NCBI RefSeq assembly: GCF_963966145.1 | Contig: NC_091052.1 | Location: 21,452,001-21,516,000, forward strand | DNA from: Tenebrio molitor | Lineage: Eukaryota > Arthropoda > Insecta > Coleoptera > Tenebrionidae | Length of the DNA: 64,000 nucleotides | Direction of reading: 5' to 3' | Shown here: positions 1 through 9,837 of the stretch, piece by piece | How the letters are laid out: every line of letters begins with the position of its first letter | How positions within the stretch are numbered: the first letter of the stretch is position 1 | Translations under genes and position numbers: made by a program | Notes under the pieces: model-generated | Seen by the model: the letters and a program-made list of their open reading frames with translations, nothing else | Database searches by the model: none | What the model was told of the DNA's origin: nothing

Positions 1-332
1 TCAGCCAGGATACCTTGTACCGTGCGATAGTCTACGTGAAACTCTCGCGCCAATCTTCGTATACTTCGTCCTGGCGCATTTTCAATTGCTTCCAAAATAG
101 CTTCCTCCAAAGCTGGTGTTCGAACTTCACGAGGCCTTCCACGATTTACATAAAGAGGCATTATTTGGCCGTTTTCTCTTAATCGCTGCATCAATCTTCT
201 TATTACCTTAGCATCTGGATGACGTCGTTGAGGGTACAGTCTTGCATAGTCTCTTGCTGCTTCAGATGCGTTATCATTTGATGCACCCAAGCAGAGTAAC
301 ATGTCTACATATTCGTTAAAATTGTATGCCAT
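1..332 (-). pseudogene. DUF4817-type (mariner/IS630-like) transposase N-terminal part, cut by window edge
   Basis: An open frame of 110 codons runs from an ATG at 332 to the window edge. It starts MAYNFNEYVDMLLCLG and continues with a helix-turn-helix region ending in a segment rich in Arg (RSIRRLARE). This is the N-terminal DNA-binding part found in insect mariner-like transposases annotated as DUF4817. The catalytic DDE part would lie beyond position 1 and cannot be seen, so it is unknown whether the gene is intact. Short remnants of the same N-terminal module occur at 45083-45161 and 63765-63865, so the family is repeated in this genome. Assignment as transposase is by motif resemblance only. 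Confidence 0.6.
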
Positions 333-567
333 TTTTTCAGACTTTTTGGAAAATTGACAGGTTAAATTTGACAATTTAATTCATGTATAAAAAATCTCAT
401 TAGGCGCTGTGATTTTGTCACTTTGACAGCGGATAAAAGTTTGCCCTAACTTTTATCCGGCAAAAACACTCAGGTAACTTATACCTTTAGTTGCTAGGCA
501 TCTAATACCTTTAATACCAAATAAAAAAATTAAATTTGTATTGTTCATTCATTAAATTGTCTCGCCG

Positions 568-785
568 AATTACACTCGAGGTTTCATTTAGTCAGGAAAA
601 ATATTTATTTGCAACTCAAACTAATTGCTTGACAATTAGACTCGAAAAATTGGCACGATAAAATCAACTCCGGCCTGCGGCCGTCGTCCTTTTATCGTGC
701 CAATTTTTCTCGTCTAATTGCTAAGCAATACGTTTTCGTTGCAAAAAATATTTATCCGACTAAATGAAACCTCTTGTGTAATTAC
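568..785. repeat. Fold-back (palindromic) element, about 218 bp
   Basis: The left arm contains gaggtttcatttagtc (578-593). The right arm contains its complement, gactaaatgaaacctc (757-772). An inner stem is formed by attggcacgataaaa (650-664) and ttttatcgtgccaat (690-704). The stem extends outward to aattacac/gtgtaatt. It resembles the other short palindromes of this window that carry tcg-rich stems. No protein is encoded. Confidence 0.75.
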
Positions 786-1171
786 AGTCGACAAAACCAT
801 TACTATTAAAAATTGAATTATTGTTGCTATCGTTTTCAAAAATTACATGTTTCTGTATCTTAGGAGCTTTGCAATGTTGTAACATTGACGAATTTTCTTT
901 GGACCCAAGAAATGGTACTCTAACATCTTTAATAACGTTGGTTCCGATAGACTTTTTGCATTTTTTACTTAAGAACATTATCAACTCGACCAAAATCTAG
1001 ACTACAACAATAAAATTATTAGTAAACGGTTAATCATATAGATTTCTATTGTCTAAAAAGGAAATCTTATATCTTGGCGAAGAGTGGACAAATTTAATTT
1101 TGGATTTCGAATTCGTGTTTAGTTAAAAATACTTTATAACGTGCAGGTTAGCACGGGCACTTTTTTTTTCA

Positions 1172-1744
1172 TCACCCTGTATATTCTAAGTTTTCGTAAT
1201 GACCGCGACATATTGATTGCGTTTTACACTTATCAATACCAAAACTCATGCCAATATCATTTGAGAAATTTTCAGTTATTGTTAGTAAAGATAAAATGTG
1301 ATTCTTTTTAGATGCATAAAGTTTTATGTCATCCATATAAAGAAGGTGATTTAATTTGGATAGTGTGGTATTATTAAGTCTAATATTGAAACCATATCCA
1401 GTGCTATTTAATAGATTTGTCAAAGGATTAATGGCTAGACAAAACCCTAAAGGACTTAAAGAATCTCCTTGATAAATTCCCCGTTTAATTTGAATAGGCT
1501 CGGATTTTAATTTAGTATTGTTTATTGATAAATTTAAAGTAGTTCTCCAAAATGTCATAACATGAGATAAAAAGTTAATCAAATCCAAATTAATTTTATA
1601 AATTTTAAGAATTTTAATTAACCATGAATGTGGTACTGAATCATAGGCTTTTTTGTAGTCTATGAATGCGGTATAAATATTTCTATTATTTTTTTCTAAT
1701 TCGGTATCGAAAACTGTTTCCACATTCCACATTTCCACATTCAT
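1172..1744 (-). pseudogene. Non-LTR retrotransposon reverse-transcriptase fragment (R2/R4-like)
   Basis: The 190-codon frame carries three reverse-transcriptase motifs in order: motif A (AFIDYKKAYDSVPHSW), motif B (YQGDSLSPLGFCLAINP) and the catalytic YMDD box (LLYMDDIKLYA). The amino-terminal fingers and the carboxy-terminal thumb and endonuclease are missing, so this is an internal fragment. The motif-B wording (GDSLSPL.FCLA.NPL) resembles elements with restriction-like endonucleases rather than APE-type elements. That placement is inference. The neighbouring plus-strand fragment starting near 1762 reads away from it on the other strand, so the two are not one continuous element in its original arrangement. 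Confidence 0.7.
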
Positions 1745-1761
1745 TTCGGTTAGGAAAAGTA

Positions 1762-2784
1762 AAACAAATGAAAACCAGCAATTATATTATTTATTATAAA
1801 TATTTACAATGGCGTCAGTCCACTTTACCGATTAGATTTGGTGGTCTGGGAATTCGTCGCATTTCCGATATTTGCCTCCCTGCTTTCCTGTCTTCAATTA
1901 ATGGGGTTAAAAAGCTTGTTTCTTTATTACTAAACTCAAAGGATAATGAGCTTAATATTCACCATTATGATGAAGCTTTAGCAGCCTGGGGTGTAGCAAA
2001 TGAGAACGAAATACCAACAATTTCACAATTTCAGAAGAATTGGGATAATATTAATATCAAAGGAATAATTGCCAATGACTTAATCTTTAATTCACTTAGA
2101 GACTTGGCTCGTTTTAAAGCTTTGCAATGCAGAGAATCAGGATCTTGGTTACATGCAATACCTTCTCCTAATATTGGTACTCTTTTAGATAACACTTCCT
2201 TCCAAGTTTGTATTGGTTTAAGATTGGGTTGTAATCTTTGTACACCTCATACTTGCAAATGCAATGCGAAAGTTGACGAAATTGGCACCCACGGTCTAAG
2301 TTGTTTCAAAAGCAGTGGTAGATTTTCAAGACACACTGAAATTAATTCCATTATCAATCGGTCTTTAACTTCAATTCATGTGAATTCAACTTTAGAACCA
2401 AACGGACTGCCTCGGGATGACGGAAAACGCCCAGATGGGATGACTTTAGTACCGTGGATTAAAGGTCAACCTTTGGTTTGGCACGTTACTGTTGTAGATA
2501 CACTTGCAGACAGTTACGTATTGAAATCATCTGAAGTCTCAGGTTTTGCCGCTGAAATGGCTTGCAAACGCAAACATAGCAAATATAGTTCAATCATTTC
2601 GTCAAACTACGTGTTTAAAGGTTTAGCATTTGAAACCTTAGGCCCTTGGTGCAAAGAAGCCATCGATTTCATTAATGTCATCGGAAACCGACTTATCGCG
2701 GAATCAGGCGATTCAAAATCAAAGAAATTCCTTTTTCTACTAGAGTTTGGAAAACTTCAACATTGTAATACTAATTTGAGTTAA
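1762..2784 (+). pseudogene. 3' part of a non-LTR retrotransposon ORF: RT thumb plus restriction-like endonuclease
   Basis: The open frame extends upstream to 1666, but recognisable protein starts only near 1790. It begins with LPIRFGGLGIRRISDI, a typical RT thumb segment. A Cys/His cluster follows (C.LC.PHTC.C near residue 190), then GTHGLSC and a SGRFSRH motif. Next come RPDGMTL and W.VTVVDTLADSY, which fit a restriction-like (PD-(D/E)XK) endonuclease as used by R2/R4-type elements for target-primed integration. The frame stays open to a TAA at 2784, so this end is well preserved while the RT core is absent. The first 30-40 codons of the nominal ORF overlap the antisense RT fragment and are unlikely to be real coding sequence. 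Confidence 0.7.
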
Positions 2785-3044
2785 GAAAAGTGAAAAATTT
2801 CCTACTAAGGGCGGAAATAATATTTCAACACTAAAAGTTCAATTTTGGTCGTTTCCTGGGATACGTAACGTAAAAACTGGTATTTAATTGAGACAAAAGC
2901 TTAAACGCCTTCACAATTTTTCATTAATAAATTGTTTCTCTATGGTAACGAAAGCAGAACAATTTTTATTTCGCTTTTTAATTTAGAAATAATTAATAGT
3001 ATATTAAAAATATCCAAATTTTATGTATTTTCCAAACTCCAGTA
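2785..3044. other. Unassigned AT-rich spacer
   Basis: This holds probable 3' UTR of the retrotransposon fragment. I see no other feature. Confidence 0.5.
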
Positions 3045-3195
3045 GAAAAAATCATGTGTGCAATTCGTAGGAAAAGTGTTTTTTCCGTACTCGACGCGTT
3101 TTTAATCTCGACTTCGTCTCGATTAAAAATCCCGCATCTCGTATGGAAAAAAATCACTTTTCCTAACTTATTGCACAAATAGCTATTTCGAGAGG
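3045..3195. repeat. Palindromic repeat, downstream copy flanking the recombinase
   Basis: Hairpin arms include aggaaaagtg (3070-3079) and cacttttcct (about 3151-3160). The outer ends read tgtgcaa and ttgcacaaatagctattt. It is a direct repeat of 4560-4712 with moderate divergence. Confidence 0.8.
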
Positions 3196-3296
3196 ATTTC
3201 CCTTGCCATTCAACGTGGAAACGCTGCAAGCATTCGGGGCACTTTTCCAGATTCCGCAATATTATCGGAAATTTTTGTATTATAAAACAAAAATGT

Positions 3297-4392
3297 TTAT
3301 GTAATTATGTTATAATATAATATTAGGTAATAATTTACTACAACATTATTGCATTCTTTTAACAAACATTTTGGGGTCACATTATCGGATTGGGTTATAT
3401 TGATGATCTGTTCTTTTCCTAATATTTTTGAAGATACTTCCAACTTGTTTTGTACAGAATCCACTATATATCCCTCGGCAACAGTATTTGATCGCCAACC
3501 ACCGTGTCTTTTGAGAACTGTGATGTCAGCTCCTGCATCGGCCAATAATGTTGCAGATGTCCTTCTGAAGCAGTGTCCAGTACCTATAATTCGAAGAATT
3601 CGGTAAATTCAAAAAATCTGCTATTTTCTTAGGCACTCCACCTGGTATTTATTCCTACTGCTGCCTTGTGCATTTTCCGTTCCGCAAACCAAGTAAAAAT
3701 CGAGTAATTTCAATCGGTGATGGTCGGAGAGAAAAGTATGTCCTGAATATTTCTAATAAATCCAAACCTTCAAAATTGCCTGGTGATATTGTAAATTCTC
3801 GCCTGACGTTTGTTTTAGTGTCTGGAATCTGGATAATGATATAAGACCCCTTGTCTGTAATGTCCTTCACGTCAAGAAAAGTCAATTCCTCGCGACGGCA
3901 TGCCCCACTGATCCCGATTATCAACATCACCTTTAAAGAGTAAAACAGTTATTTTTTGAATTACATAAAAGTCACCTTTACCTTCATCATTAAATAAGTG
4001 CCATTATCCGCTTCCCTTAGGAACTTTTCTATCTCCTGCTTGGTAAAAATGTTGGATTTTTTCGAAACCTGACCGGTTGATTTTCTTTTGATGAACGTTA
4101 TCAGGCTTGCATATTTCTTGATTTCTATATTTTTCTTTAATTGGATTGTAGACCTCAGCATCGAGAAAAGTCTCCATAATGTCGAGCCTTTGAGTTTTCT
4201 TGATTTTTGCTCAAAATAGGCCAGTAGAACTTCTTCAGTAATATCACGCACTCGCTTTTCACGGCACCAATCCTCAAATTGTTGGTAAGCTTTATCATAT
4301 TTTTTCCGCGATTTCACGAGTAATAACTCATTGACTGCTAATGCTGCTGATTCTTCTACGTCCGAGCTAACAAATTCAGCATCTTCGGACAT
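3297..4392 (-). pseudogene. Tyrosine recombinase (Crypton-like), two exons, disrupted
   Basis: Exon 1 (4392-3982) starts at MSEDAEFVSSD and carries the helical N-terminal core-binding domain (KSRKKYDKAYQQF, then STLWRLFSMLRS). A 51-nt intron (3981-3931) with GT..AG ends leads to exon 2. The catalytic residues can all be located: first Arg in GACRREELTFL, the H-x-x-R box in GHCFRRTSATLL, then HGGW and the nucleophile Tyr in AEGY. A stop codon near 3655 and a frameshift near 3605 separate the first Arg from the H-x-x-R box, so the gene cannot make a full recombinase. The family cuts and rejoins DNA through a phosphotyrosine link. The ATG at 4392 is preferred because homologous fragments in this window start at the same place relative to the KSxxxY motif. 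Confidence 0.8.
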
Positions 4393-4559
4393 TTTTAATC
4401 GCAAATACACTCACAACTAAACGAACTCGCAAATTTTTCTAATGTGAAAATTTGTGTTTACATTGATTCCATAACGACCAAAATGAGCTACTCGATTTTT
4501 CGAATTTTGTATCCAAAATTTTCAATAAATCCTCAAGAGGTAAGGGTTTTCTCTACCTC

Positions 4560-4712
4560 ATTAGAAAAAATTATGTGTGCAACACGAAGGAAAAGTGTTT
4601 TTTTCCGTACTCGACGCGTTTTTAATCTCGACTACGTCCCGACTAAAAATCCCGCATCTCGTACGGAAAAAAGTCACTTTTCCTATCTCGTTGCACAAAT
4701 AACTATTTCTGA
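4560..4712. repeat. Palindromic repeat upstream of the recombinase
   Basis: Arms aggaaaagtgttttttt and gtcacttttcct frame ccgtac/gtacgg. The ends read tgtgcaac and gttgcacaaataactattt. It lies 168 bp upstream of the recombinase start codon. Confidence 0.8.
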
Positions 4713-5221
4713 TCTCGTATCCCACCTCCACCCGGCGGCACGGCAATTTTGCCGGAGTACATACACTATTACGGATAATACTATCAAGTAATAGTGCAGT
4801 GCTTATCAACATAATTACCGGCGTCTCGCCTCCGCATTTTGACTTTTTTGTGTTTTATGTTCTGTGTCAATGTTAAGGAATTTCCTCACGATGTGACATG
4901 AGTATAATAATATACCTTTTTGAATTTCAACCACCAATGTGTTCTCTAAGTCCAAATTTTTTAAATTTTTAAAAAGAGATTGGGGTACTATTCCTGTTGC
5001 TGAAATTATAAATTGTAAAATCGAAATTTTTTCTAAACACCAAAGATTTCTCATAGCAACGGAGAGTTCTAAATATTTATTAATTTTTGTATTATATGTC
5101 TGTGTTATATTGTGTGAATTTGGAACAGCTAAAAAAATTTGTTACACAGTCTAGGACTGGTTTACAAATCTATGAGGGGCATGATGACCAACTCAATAGA
5201 CCGGGACCAATGGCTTAACGT

Positions 5222-5352
5222 GACTTCCGAATCACGAGACAGAATATAACCTTTTTTTTTATTATTTTAAATTTCGCCCTGGGTCGGAATCGAACCCGCG
5301 ACCCTCGCGTCCCTGAGCCGAAACGGACTCCCTTAGGCTATATTCTGCCTAA
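5222..5352 (-). repeat. tRNA-derived SINE-like sequence
   Basis: On the minus strand there is an A-box-like tagcctaaggg and a good B box ggttcgattcc at tRNA-like spacing, followed by an AT-rich tail (aaaataataaaaaaaaa). The flanks cagaatata and tatattctg can pair, but this is not a normal 7-bp acceptor stem and no anticodon arm folds convincingly. I therefore call it tRNA-derived rather than a tRNA gene. It is the only copy in the window. Confidence 0.5.
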
Positions 5353-5476
5353 AAATAATTATGATTATGATTATTATTGGTCAATAAAAATTAAAGAAAC
5401 ACAATTATCGGAAAAATAATACAAGTATCGTATAAACACTTTAATTTTAAATTAAATGTGAAAAGAACAAATTAAC

Positions 5477-6725
5477 GGTGCCCTGCAACACTGCTCCCGC
5501 ACTCCAACAGAAATTTCCCGCATTGTTTGGGCAATCTTGTTGTAAACTTAGCGTAGGCCGTCTTCTAACTAAATGGATCTTCATAGATTTGATGAATTTT
5601 CATCAGTATTCTGTCTTGAAGTTCTGCCAGATTTTTTATGGGAGTGTTATAAATTATGGAATTCTTCATAAGTGGCCACAAAAAAAAAATATGCAGGATA
5701 TGAGATCACAACATCTGGGAGGCCAGTTATTGGGTGTATTTCGACTAATAAGCCTGTTCATGCAGAAATTTGATAAAAAAATTGTTGTAGCGCCATCTTG
5801 TTAGAAATACTCATAAATTAGCTCATCATCATTTAAAAAAGTGCTAAAATTTCAACACGGTATCTTTCTCCATCGATGTTGCCTGCAAATATGTTTGAGA
5901 TAATGGGTAGTATACATAAGAATGACCATTTGCTTATACTATATATTTGTCTTTTTCTAGCTCATAGAGTCCATGTATTTCTATCTCTCACTAATACAAG
6001 TAAAAGCATTTGCTAATGGTTTATGCATATGACCCAATAAATATGAGTAACAAATGGTTACAGTAATTTACCTTGGAACAAATATGGGCCAATGATCCTA
6101 CGTTGGCTAATAGCAGCCCAAACTCCAATTTCTTGGGGGTAATGTGGAGCTTCAGCAAATAAATGTGGATTTTGTGAACTCCACATTCTCAATTTTCTGA
6201 CTTTACGTAGCCTTACAAATGAAAATATGCTTCATCCATACAGTATTTTTTCTAAATCATCAACAATTGTGTTCAAAAAACATTGACAAAAGTTTAGACT
6301 TTAGGGAAAGTCATTCACAGGTAACTGTTGAACAGAGGTGATATGGAAATAAATGCAGGTCTTCTTTTAAAATTTTATGACAAGGTCCAACAGAAAAATC
6401 AACCCGTTGTAACAAACGCCGAATCGAAGTTCTAGGTGAATCTTCCACTATTTGTTGAACATTTTCGATTACTTCCCGAGTAAATTTCTTTGGTTGACCA
6501 CTTCCCTCTTTTCGTCCAATAGTGCCACTTTCTCGAAAATTATTTAGACAAAGTTGGAGAGTGTCAAAATTCTTCATACTCAATTGCAACAATCGGAAAT
6601 TGTTCACGGTACTTCTCAAAACATTCATTAACAGAATATTCCCAGTTGCAATCAACTTTTGTTCCGTTTCTAAAGTAGAAACACAGCTTGGTAGGGTTTT
6701 AAAAAACCGAAGATCAAACTATTAA
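5477..6725 (-). pseudogene. Mariner-like (DUF4817 group) transposase, degenerate
   Basis: Pieces of one transposase appear in order on the minus strand but in shifting frames. The helix-turn-helix part is at 6655-6311 (SGTIGRKEGSGQPKKFT, then SPRTSIRRLLQ and HLFPYHL). A middle catalytic piece near 6200-6050 reads NPHLFAEAP...GVWAAIS...IIGPIF. A C-terminal piece near 5830-5490 shows QDGAT, NWPPR..DLIS and FFLWPLMKN, which match the QDGA and PRSPDL blocks of mariner transposases. Several frameshifts and stops show it is dead. The N-terminal wording (VQQIVEDSPRTSIRRL) closely parallels the remnant at 26.3 kb, so they belong to one family. Confidence 0.7.
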
Positions 6726-6920
6726 AAATTCTGGAAAGCATTGGGAGACCACGTAGGTCCATGACATAAATAAATGTCATTCATGTCAAACGGCACTTAC
6801 TTTTTTCAACGCCTACTTAGCCCAGGATTTCATTTGATGGCATGATCATATTGTTTGGAAATGCTATGAACAGTTCTCACTTGAGTCTTTGTTCAACGTT
6901 TTTTTTTGCGTAGTACTTTT

Positions 6921-7067
6921 GATTTTAGACAAACCAGACGTTTCTTATGTTGTTTTAAGCAGTCGTTTCGTCTCGTTTTAAATTCGCACTTATCACATCA
7001 AAACCATTGAACAGCATCTGCTGTTCTTTTAAATAAATGATCGCTTCTTTTCGTTTTATATTCGCAC
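6921..7067 (-). pseudogene. Decayed extra zinc fingers after the zinc-finger gene stop
   Basis: Immediately past the stop codon of the zinc-finger gene, the array can still be read after a one-base frame change. A half finger comes first (ECEYKTKRSDHLFKR). The standard linker TADAVQWF is followed by a TGA where most fingers have a Ser or Asn codon, then the full finger core CDKCEFKTRRNDCLKQHKKR. The gene therefore once encoded at least two more fingers, and a frameshift truncated it. Confidence 0.75.
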
Positions 7068-9140
7068 TCAAACAGCTTCTGCACAAAGATGAATTCCCTT
7101 ATGTCGTTTGATGTGTTTGCTATATTTCGTTTTGTATTCGCATTTATCACAGCTATACCATTGGACCGCGTCTGCTGAGATATGAATTATGTTATGTTTT
7201 TTAAAGTTGCCTTTATATTTCGTTTTGAATTTGCATTTATCACAATTATACCACTGGGTGGCATCTGCTAAGAGATGAATCGAGTTATGTGTTTTAATGT
7301 TGCCCTTATATTTCGTTTTGAATTCGCATTTATCACAGCTATACTCCTGGATGGCATCTGCTGAGAAATGAATTGTGTTATGTTTTTTAATGTTGTTCTT
7401 ATATTTCGTTTTGAATTCGCATTTATCACAGCTATACCAGTGGACAGCATCTGCTGAGAGATGAATTTTCTTATGTCGCTTAATGCATTTGTTATATTTC
7501 GTTTTGTATTCGCATTTATCACAGTTATACCATTGGACCACGTCTGCTGAGAGATGAATTGTGTTATGGTTTTTAAAGTTGCTCTTATATTTCGTTTTGA
7601 ATTCGCATTTATCACAATTATACCACTGGATGGCATCTGCTAAGAGGTGGATCGAGTTATGTGTTTTAATGTAGGCCTTATATTTAGTTTTGAATTCGCA
7701 TTTATCACAGCTATACTCCTGGATGGCATCTGCTGACAAGTGAATTATGTTATGTTTTTTAATACTGCCCTTAAATTTCGTTTTGTATTCGCATTTATCG
7801 CAGCTATACCAGTGGACATCATCTGCTGAGAGATGGATCGAGTTATGTGTTTTAATGTTGGCCTTATATTTAGTTTTAAATTCGCATTTATCACAGCTAT
7901 ACTCCGGGATGGCATCTGCTGACAAATGAATTGTGTTATGTTTTTTAATACTGCCCTTATATTTCGTTTTGTATTCGCATTTATCACAGTTATACCACTG
8001 GATGGCATCTGCTGAGAGATGAATTGTGTTATGCTTTTTCAAGTTGTCATCATAAATCGTTTTGTATTTGCATTTATCACAGCTATACCACTGGACTGCA
8101 TCTGCTGACAAATGAATTGTGTTATGTTTTTTAATACTGCCCTTATATTTCGTTTTGTATTCGCATTTATCACAGTTATACCACTGGATGGCATCTGCTG
8201 AGAGATGAATTGTGTTATGCTTTTTCAAGTTGTCATCATAAATCGTTTTGTATTTGCATTTATCACAGCTATACCACTGGACTGCATCTGCTGAGAGATG
8301 AATTATCTTATGTCGTTTAATGCATTTGTTATATTTCGATTTGTATTCGCATTTATCACAGCTATACCACTGGATCGTACCTGCTGAGACATGAATTATT
8401 GTGTTATGTTTTTTAATGTTGCTCTTATATTTCGTTTTGTATTCGCATTTATCACAGCTATACCACTGGATGGCATCTGCTGAGAGATGAATTGTGTTAT
8501 GTTTTTTAAAGTTGTCCTCATATATCGTTTTGTATTTGCATTTATCACAGCTATACCACTGGACAGCATCTGCTGACAGATGAATTCTCTTATGTCGTTT
8601 AAGGCGTTTGTCATATTTCGTTTTGTATTCGCATTCATCACAATTAAACCATTGGACCGCGTCTGCTGAGAGATGAAGTAGCTTATGTCGGTTTAAGGAG
8701 TCGTTCCGTTTCGTTTTAAATTCGCATTTACCACAACTATACCACTTTAACTGGTTAAGTAACTGCTTTGCGGCCTGGTGTTTCTCCAAAACTGTTGCCT
8801 CCTTTGTTTTAAAGGAACAAAATTCGCATCGGTACCACTCTTCTTCAATAATGTTCTCCCATTCTTCTTTTTTGTTAAAACATGAACCATTCAAGTGTTT
8901 AATCCACATTAAAACGGAATATGTTTCAAACGGGCACTTCTGACAAATGTAGCTTTTTACAACAGTGTCATTTTTTGGTTGATCTTGCACGCAATCAGTA
9001 TCCTTTCTGTGATATTCCCTGAAATGTTGCTTTAAAATTACCACAAGATCGGTTTCAAAATGGCAGTCCTTGCAGTAGTATTTTTCCAAATCGTTTCTTT
9101 CGCATCTGGATGATTCGAGTGGCAATCGACAATTTTGCAT
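7068..9140 (-). CDS. Poly-C2H2 zinc-finger protein with 21 tandem fingers
   Basis: The 690-residue frame encodes 21 C2H2 fingers. The first four are diverged (for example YYCKDCHFETD and YICQKCPFET), and finger 3 lacks a clean second His. Fingers 5-21 are near-identical 31-residue (93-bp) units of the form C-x2-C-x12-H-x3-H with the fixed linker HLSADAIQWYSC. Successive fingers are joined by about 10 residues instead of the usual 7-residue TGEKP-type linker. Such arrays bind DNA or RNA in the nucleus. The target is unknown. The residues at the usual base-contact positions (after KTKY) vary more than the framework. The start at 9140 is preceded by a good splice acceptor (ttttcag, about 9157-9163), and the frame is open upstream, so a 5' exon may be missing. 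No other known domain is visible. Confidence 0.8.
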   Translation of the reverse strand: MQNCRLPLESSRCERNDLEKYYCKDCHFETDLVVILKQHFREYHRKDTDCVQDQPKNDTVVKSYICQKCPFETYSVLMWIKHLNGSCFNKKEEWENIIEEEWYRCEFCSFKTKEATVLEKHQAAKQLLNQLKWYSCGKCEFKTKRNDSLNRHKLLHLSADAVQWFNCDECEYKTKYDKRLKRHKRIHLSADAVQWYSCDKCKYKTIYEDNFKKHNTIHLSADAIQWYSCDKCEYKTKYKSNIKKHNTIIHVSAGTIQWYSCDKCEYKSKYNKCIKRHKIIHLSADAVQWYSCDKCKYKTIYDDNLKKHNTIHLSADAIQWYNCDKCEYKTKYKGSIKKHNTIHLSADAVQWYSCDKCKYKTIYDDNLKKHNTIHLSADAIQWYNCDKCEYKTKYKGSIKKHNTIHLSADAIPEYSCDKCEFKTKYKANIKTHNSIHLSADDVHWYSCDKCEYKTKFKGSIKKHNIIHLSADAIQEYSCDKCEFKTKYKAYIKTHNSIHLLADAIQWYNCDKCEFKTKYKSNFKNHNTIHLSADVVQWYNCDKCEYKTKYNKCIKRHKKIHLSADAVHWYSCDKCEFKTKYKNNIKKHNTIHFSADAIQEYSCDKCEFKTKYKGNIKTHNSIHLLADATQWYNCDKCKFKTKYKGNFKKHNIIHISADAVQWYSCDKCEYKTKYSKHIKRHKGIHLCAEAV

Positions 9141-9230
9141 TTTGTCTTTATAATCTGAAAATTTAATTTAATGTCAATACAAAAAAACTAATTAAAATAA
9201 TTGCAATTTCTACTTTTAAATTTTTATTTC

Positions 9231-9338
9231 ATACTGTCCGGTAGATGTTCGATTGCATCATCAATTTGAGTCCGGTAGGTAAGTTATAACAGTATCAAAG
9301 CCGGAAAGTGTCACTAAGCAACACCTACCGGACTGTTT
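9231..9338. repeat. Small palindrome upstream of the zinc-finger gene
   Basis: Arms actgtccggtaga.gttcg and acacctaccggactgt are separated by about 70 bp. There is no coding content. It lies about 90 bp upstream of the zinc-finger start codon. Confidence 0.6.
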
Positions 9339-9477
9339 TATTTTTATCCATCAAATCTGACATTGAAAAGTGAAAAAGTCAAAAAATATTCAATCTAAAA
9401 AAACAATAGCAACGGCCGTTGCCACAGGGAAAAGGTGATGCTATTTTCACAGAATAATGTGATTTTTTAATTTTTGA

Positions 9478-9668
9478 ATTAAAATTATGATGCACAAGAG
9501 ACTTCCAGTATGAAATAAAATACATTACGATATACATCCGGTGGTACTTGTAACAGGTACTCGTTTAGATATTCTTGACTCGGCTCCTAACGTCGCCTCG
9601 TTCATAATGTCTAACTCGTACTGTTACAAGTAACCTACCGGACTTATAACGTAAATTACTATTATTTG
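9478..9668. repeat. Solo palindrome of the recombinase-associated type
   Basis: The sequence begins tatgaaataaaatacatta and ends ggacttataacgtaaattac. The same start and end occur in the palindrome at 44362-44518, upstream of a recombinase fragment. The arms ccggtggtacttgtaacag and ctgttacaagtaacctaccgg pair. No recombinase reading frame is adjacent here. Confidence 0.75.
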
Positions 9669-9837
9669 CTCAATTTGCTGTACGATTTCCAACGATAGAT
9701 TCATAACATGAAAGCAAAAATAAAATGAAATTGCTGGCAACATTGTTTTTTTTTTACGTAGCTAAATGTTGGTTGTAGCCAATGATCCTTCAGAACTGCT
9801 GTTCTACCAGAACGACCTTCTTTAGAAGGATAATACC

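Larger units (their letters stand above)
3045..4712 (-). mobile_element. Crypton-type (tyrosine recombinase) element bounded by palindromic direct repeats
   Basis: The recombinase pseudogene (3297-4392, minus) sits between two copies of the same roughly 150-bp palindromic sequence (3045-3195 and 4560-4712). The copies are in the same orientation and share, for example, ccgtactcgacgcgttttta. No terminal inverted repeats or transposase-type DDE motifs are present, as expected for elements moved by a tyrosine recombinase. Direct repeats at both ends fit integration by recombination at a short homologous site. The exact element ends are inferred. Confidence 0.55.

Noticed and set aside
760..993. 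77-codon ORF on the minus strand next to the first palindrome
   Set aside because: Its last codons run into the palindrome arm, and nothing in the protein is recognisable. There is no support beyond being open.
5222..5352. A functional tRNA gene
   Set aside because: A- and B-box-like blocks exist, but the acceptor and anticodon arms do not fold as in a tRNA.
5478..5804. 108-codon plus-strand ORF
   Set aside because: It is antisense to the mariner-like transposase C-terminal part (QDGAT, FFLW) and has no recognisable content.
7268..8641. ORFs of 60-122 codons in other frames across the zinc-finger gene
   Set aside because: They repeat with the 93-bp finger unit in shadow frames. The C2H2 frame explains the region.
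7068..8700. Regular repeats that could be read as a CRISPR or satellite array
   Set aside because: The 93-bp periodicity is the zinc-finger unit, with conserved Cys/His codons and no short-repeat/spacer pattern.
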